From NCBI GenBank assembly GCA_021784375.1, contig JAJXSV010000178.1, forward strand, positions 1 to 5,410: a stretch of 5,410 nucleotides of DNA, read 5' to 3'. Numbering within the stretch: position 1 is the stretch's first letter; every line of letters begins with the position of its first letter. Positions 4,997 through 5,410 of the stretch are shown piece after piece. Source of the DNA: Actinomycetes bacterium. GTDB taxonomy: Bacteria > Actinomycetota > Actinomycetes > S36-B12 > UBA5976. A program made the translations under genes and the position numbers. Below the pieces are notes generated by a model that was not told where the DNA came from, made no database searches, and saw only the letters and a program-made list of their open reading frames with translations.

Positions 4997-5410
4997 CGGG
5001 CTGCCCCCACTTCCTCACGATTCACGGTTGCCTGACTGGTGCTCGTGCCCGAGTTGACGGGCTCCTCGTCATCCACCTCATCGAGCTGCTTCTGGATGCG
5101 CATGCCGTAGAAGGAGCGGTAGACGAAGTAGGCGGAGATGGCGAAGAAGACGGCAGCCAGAACGGCCACCAGACCGCCCAGCCCCTGATCACTCATGCTG
5201 ACGGCCAGCTCCACGGCCAGCAGGCCGAAGAGGGTCGTGAACTTGATGACCGGATTGAGTGCCACGGACGAGGTGTCCTTGTAGGGGTCACCCACGGTGT
5301 CGCCCACAATGGTGGCGTCGTGCAAGGGCGTGCCCTTGGCGTGCAGGTCGATTTCCACAATCTTCTTGGCGTTGTCCCAGGCGCCACCGGCGTTGGCCAT
5401 GAAGATGGCC
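4993..5410 (-). CDS. hppA: Membrane-bound proton-translocating pyrophosphatase, C-terminal part
   Basis: The last 138 residues of an H+-PPase are present; the gene begins beyond the right edge. The enzyme is an integral membrane pump that couples hydrolysis of cytoplasmic pyrophosphate to ion export, usually protons and in some members sodium. FMANAGGAWDNAKK (window residues 3-16) and GDTVGDPYKDTSS (36-48) are the conserved acidic, Mg-pyrophosphate-binding loops near the C-terminus. ALNPVIKFTTLFGLLAVELA and the helix at about 77-98 form the last two membrane spans. After YGMRI comes a hydrophilic, acid-rich tail of about 33 residues (DEVDDEEP and then Ser/Thr-rich), which I take as a variable cytoplasmic or periplasmic extension. 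The Ala/Lys position that separates K+-dependent from K+-independent pumps lies upstream of the window, so the subtype cannot be called. The TGA stop overlaps the start codon of the glycosyltransferase by four bases. Confidence 0.95.
   Translation of the reverse strand, partial: AIFMANAGGAWDNAKKIVEIDLHAKGTPLHDATIVGDTVGDPYKDTSSVALNPVIKFTTLFGLLAVELAVSMSDQGLGGLVAVLAAVFFAISAYFVYRSFYGMRIQKQLDEVDDEEPVNSGTSTSQATVNREEVGAAR

Noticed and set aside
4007..5035. A 342-codon open frame on the plus strand opposite the glycosyltransferase
   Set aside because: It has no recognisable motifs, is rich in Gly/Arg/His as expected for the reverse of GC-rich coding sequence, and lies opposite a gene with a clear GT4 motif and ATGA coupling.
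1..5410. A new defence, mobile or secondary-metabolite system
   Set aside because: All seven genes have ordinary core-genome relatives or are single unknowns; there are no repeats, recombinases, nucleases, toxins or biosynthetic clusters.

Overview
The window comes from a GC-rich bacterium, most likely of class Actinomycetes (Actinobacteria). The main reasons are an AccD6-type acyl-CoA carboxylase beta subunit lying tail to tail with a DUF3145 gene (an actinobacterial family), strongly G/C-biased third codon positions, and one gene whose -10-like element sits where a leaderless transcript would place it. The genus cannot be read from the sequence. Gene density is very high: seven genes, two of them cut by the window edges, with only one non-coding gap over 100 bases. 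No RNA gene, CRISPR array, insertion sequence or prophage piece is visible.

Layout. Bases 1-1094 (+) hold the C-terminal three quarters of the AccD6-like carboxyltransferase, which makes malonyl-CoA (or a methylmalonyl-type product) for fatty acid synthesis. It meets a DUF3145 gene (minus, 1618-1091); the two stop codons overlap. A 220-base gap (1619-1838) separates DUF3145 from a rightward pair: bioY, the biotin-binding S component of an ECF transporter, and, after one base, a small polytopic membrane protein with a degenerate channel-pore-like C-terminus (2428-3096). This pair runs into a leftward group: an SDR-family oxidoreductase (3900-3100), a GT-B glycosyltransferase (4996-3947) and the C-terminus of a membrane-bound proton-pumping pyrophosphatase, hppA (5410-4993). 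hppA and the glycosyltransferase overlap by ATGA.

How the genes fit together. Biotin is the cofactor of the acyl-CoA carboxylase holoenzyme, so accD and bioY are related in function although not co-transcribed. The SDR is of the FabG-like type and could act on acyl or other hydroxy/keto substrates, but its neighbourhood does not fix its substrate. The glycosyltransferase appears translationally coupled to hppA; no published link between them is claimed here.

This is essentially ordinary core-genome sequence. I found no new multi-gene system. The points worth a second look are small: stop-codon overlaps with hairpins at both convergent junctions, a probable leaderless start for the SDR, the hppA-glycosyltransferase coupling, the bioY-membrane protein pair, and a substrate-determining residue in the carboxylase.
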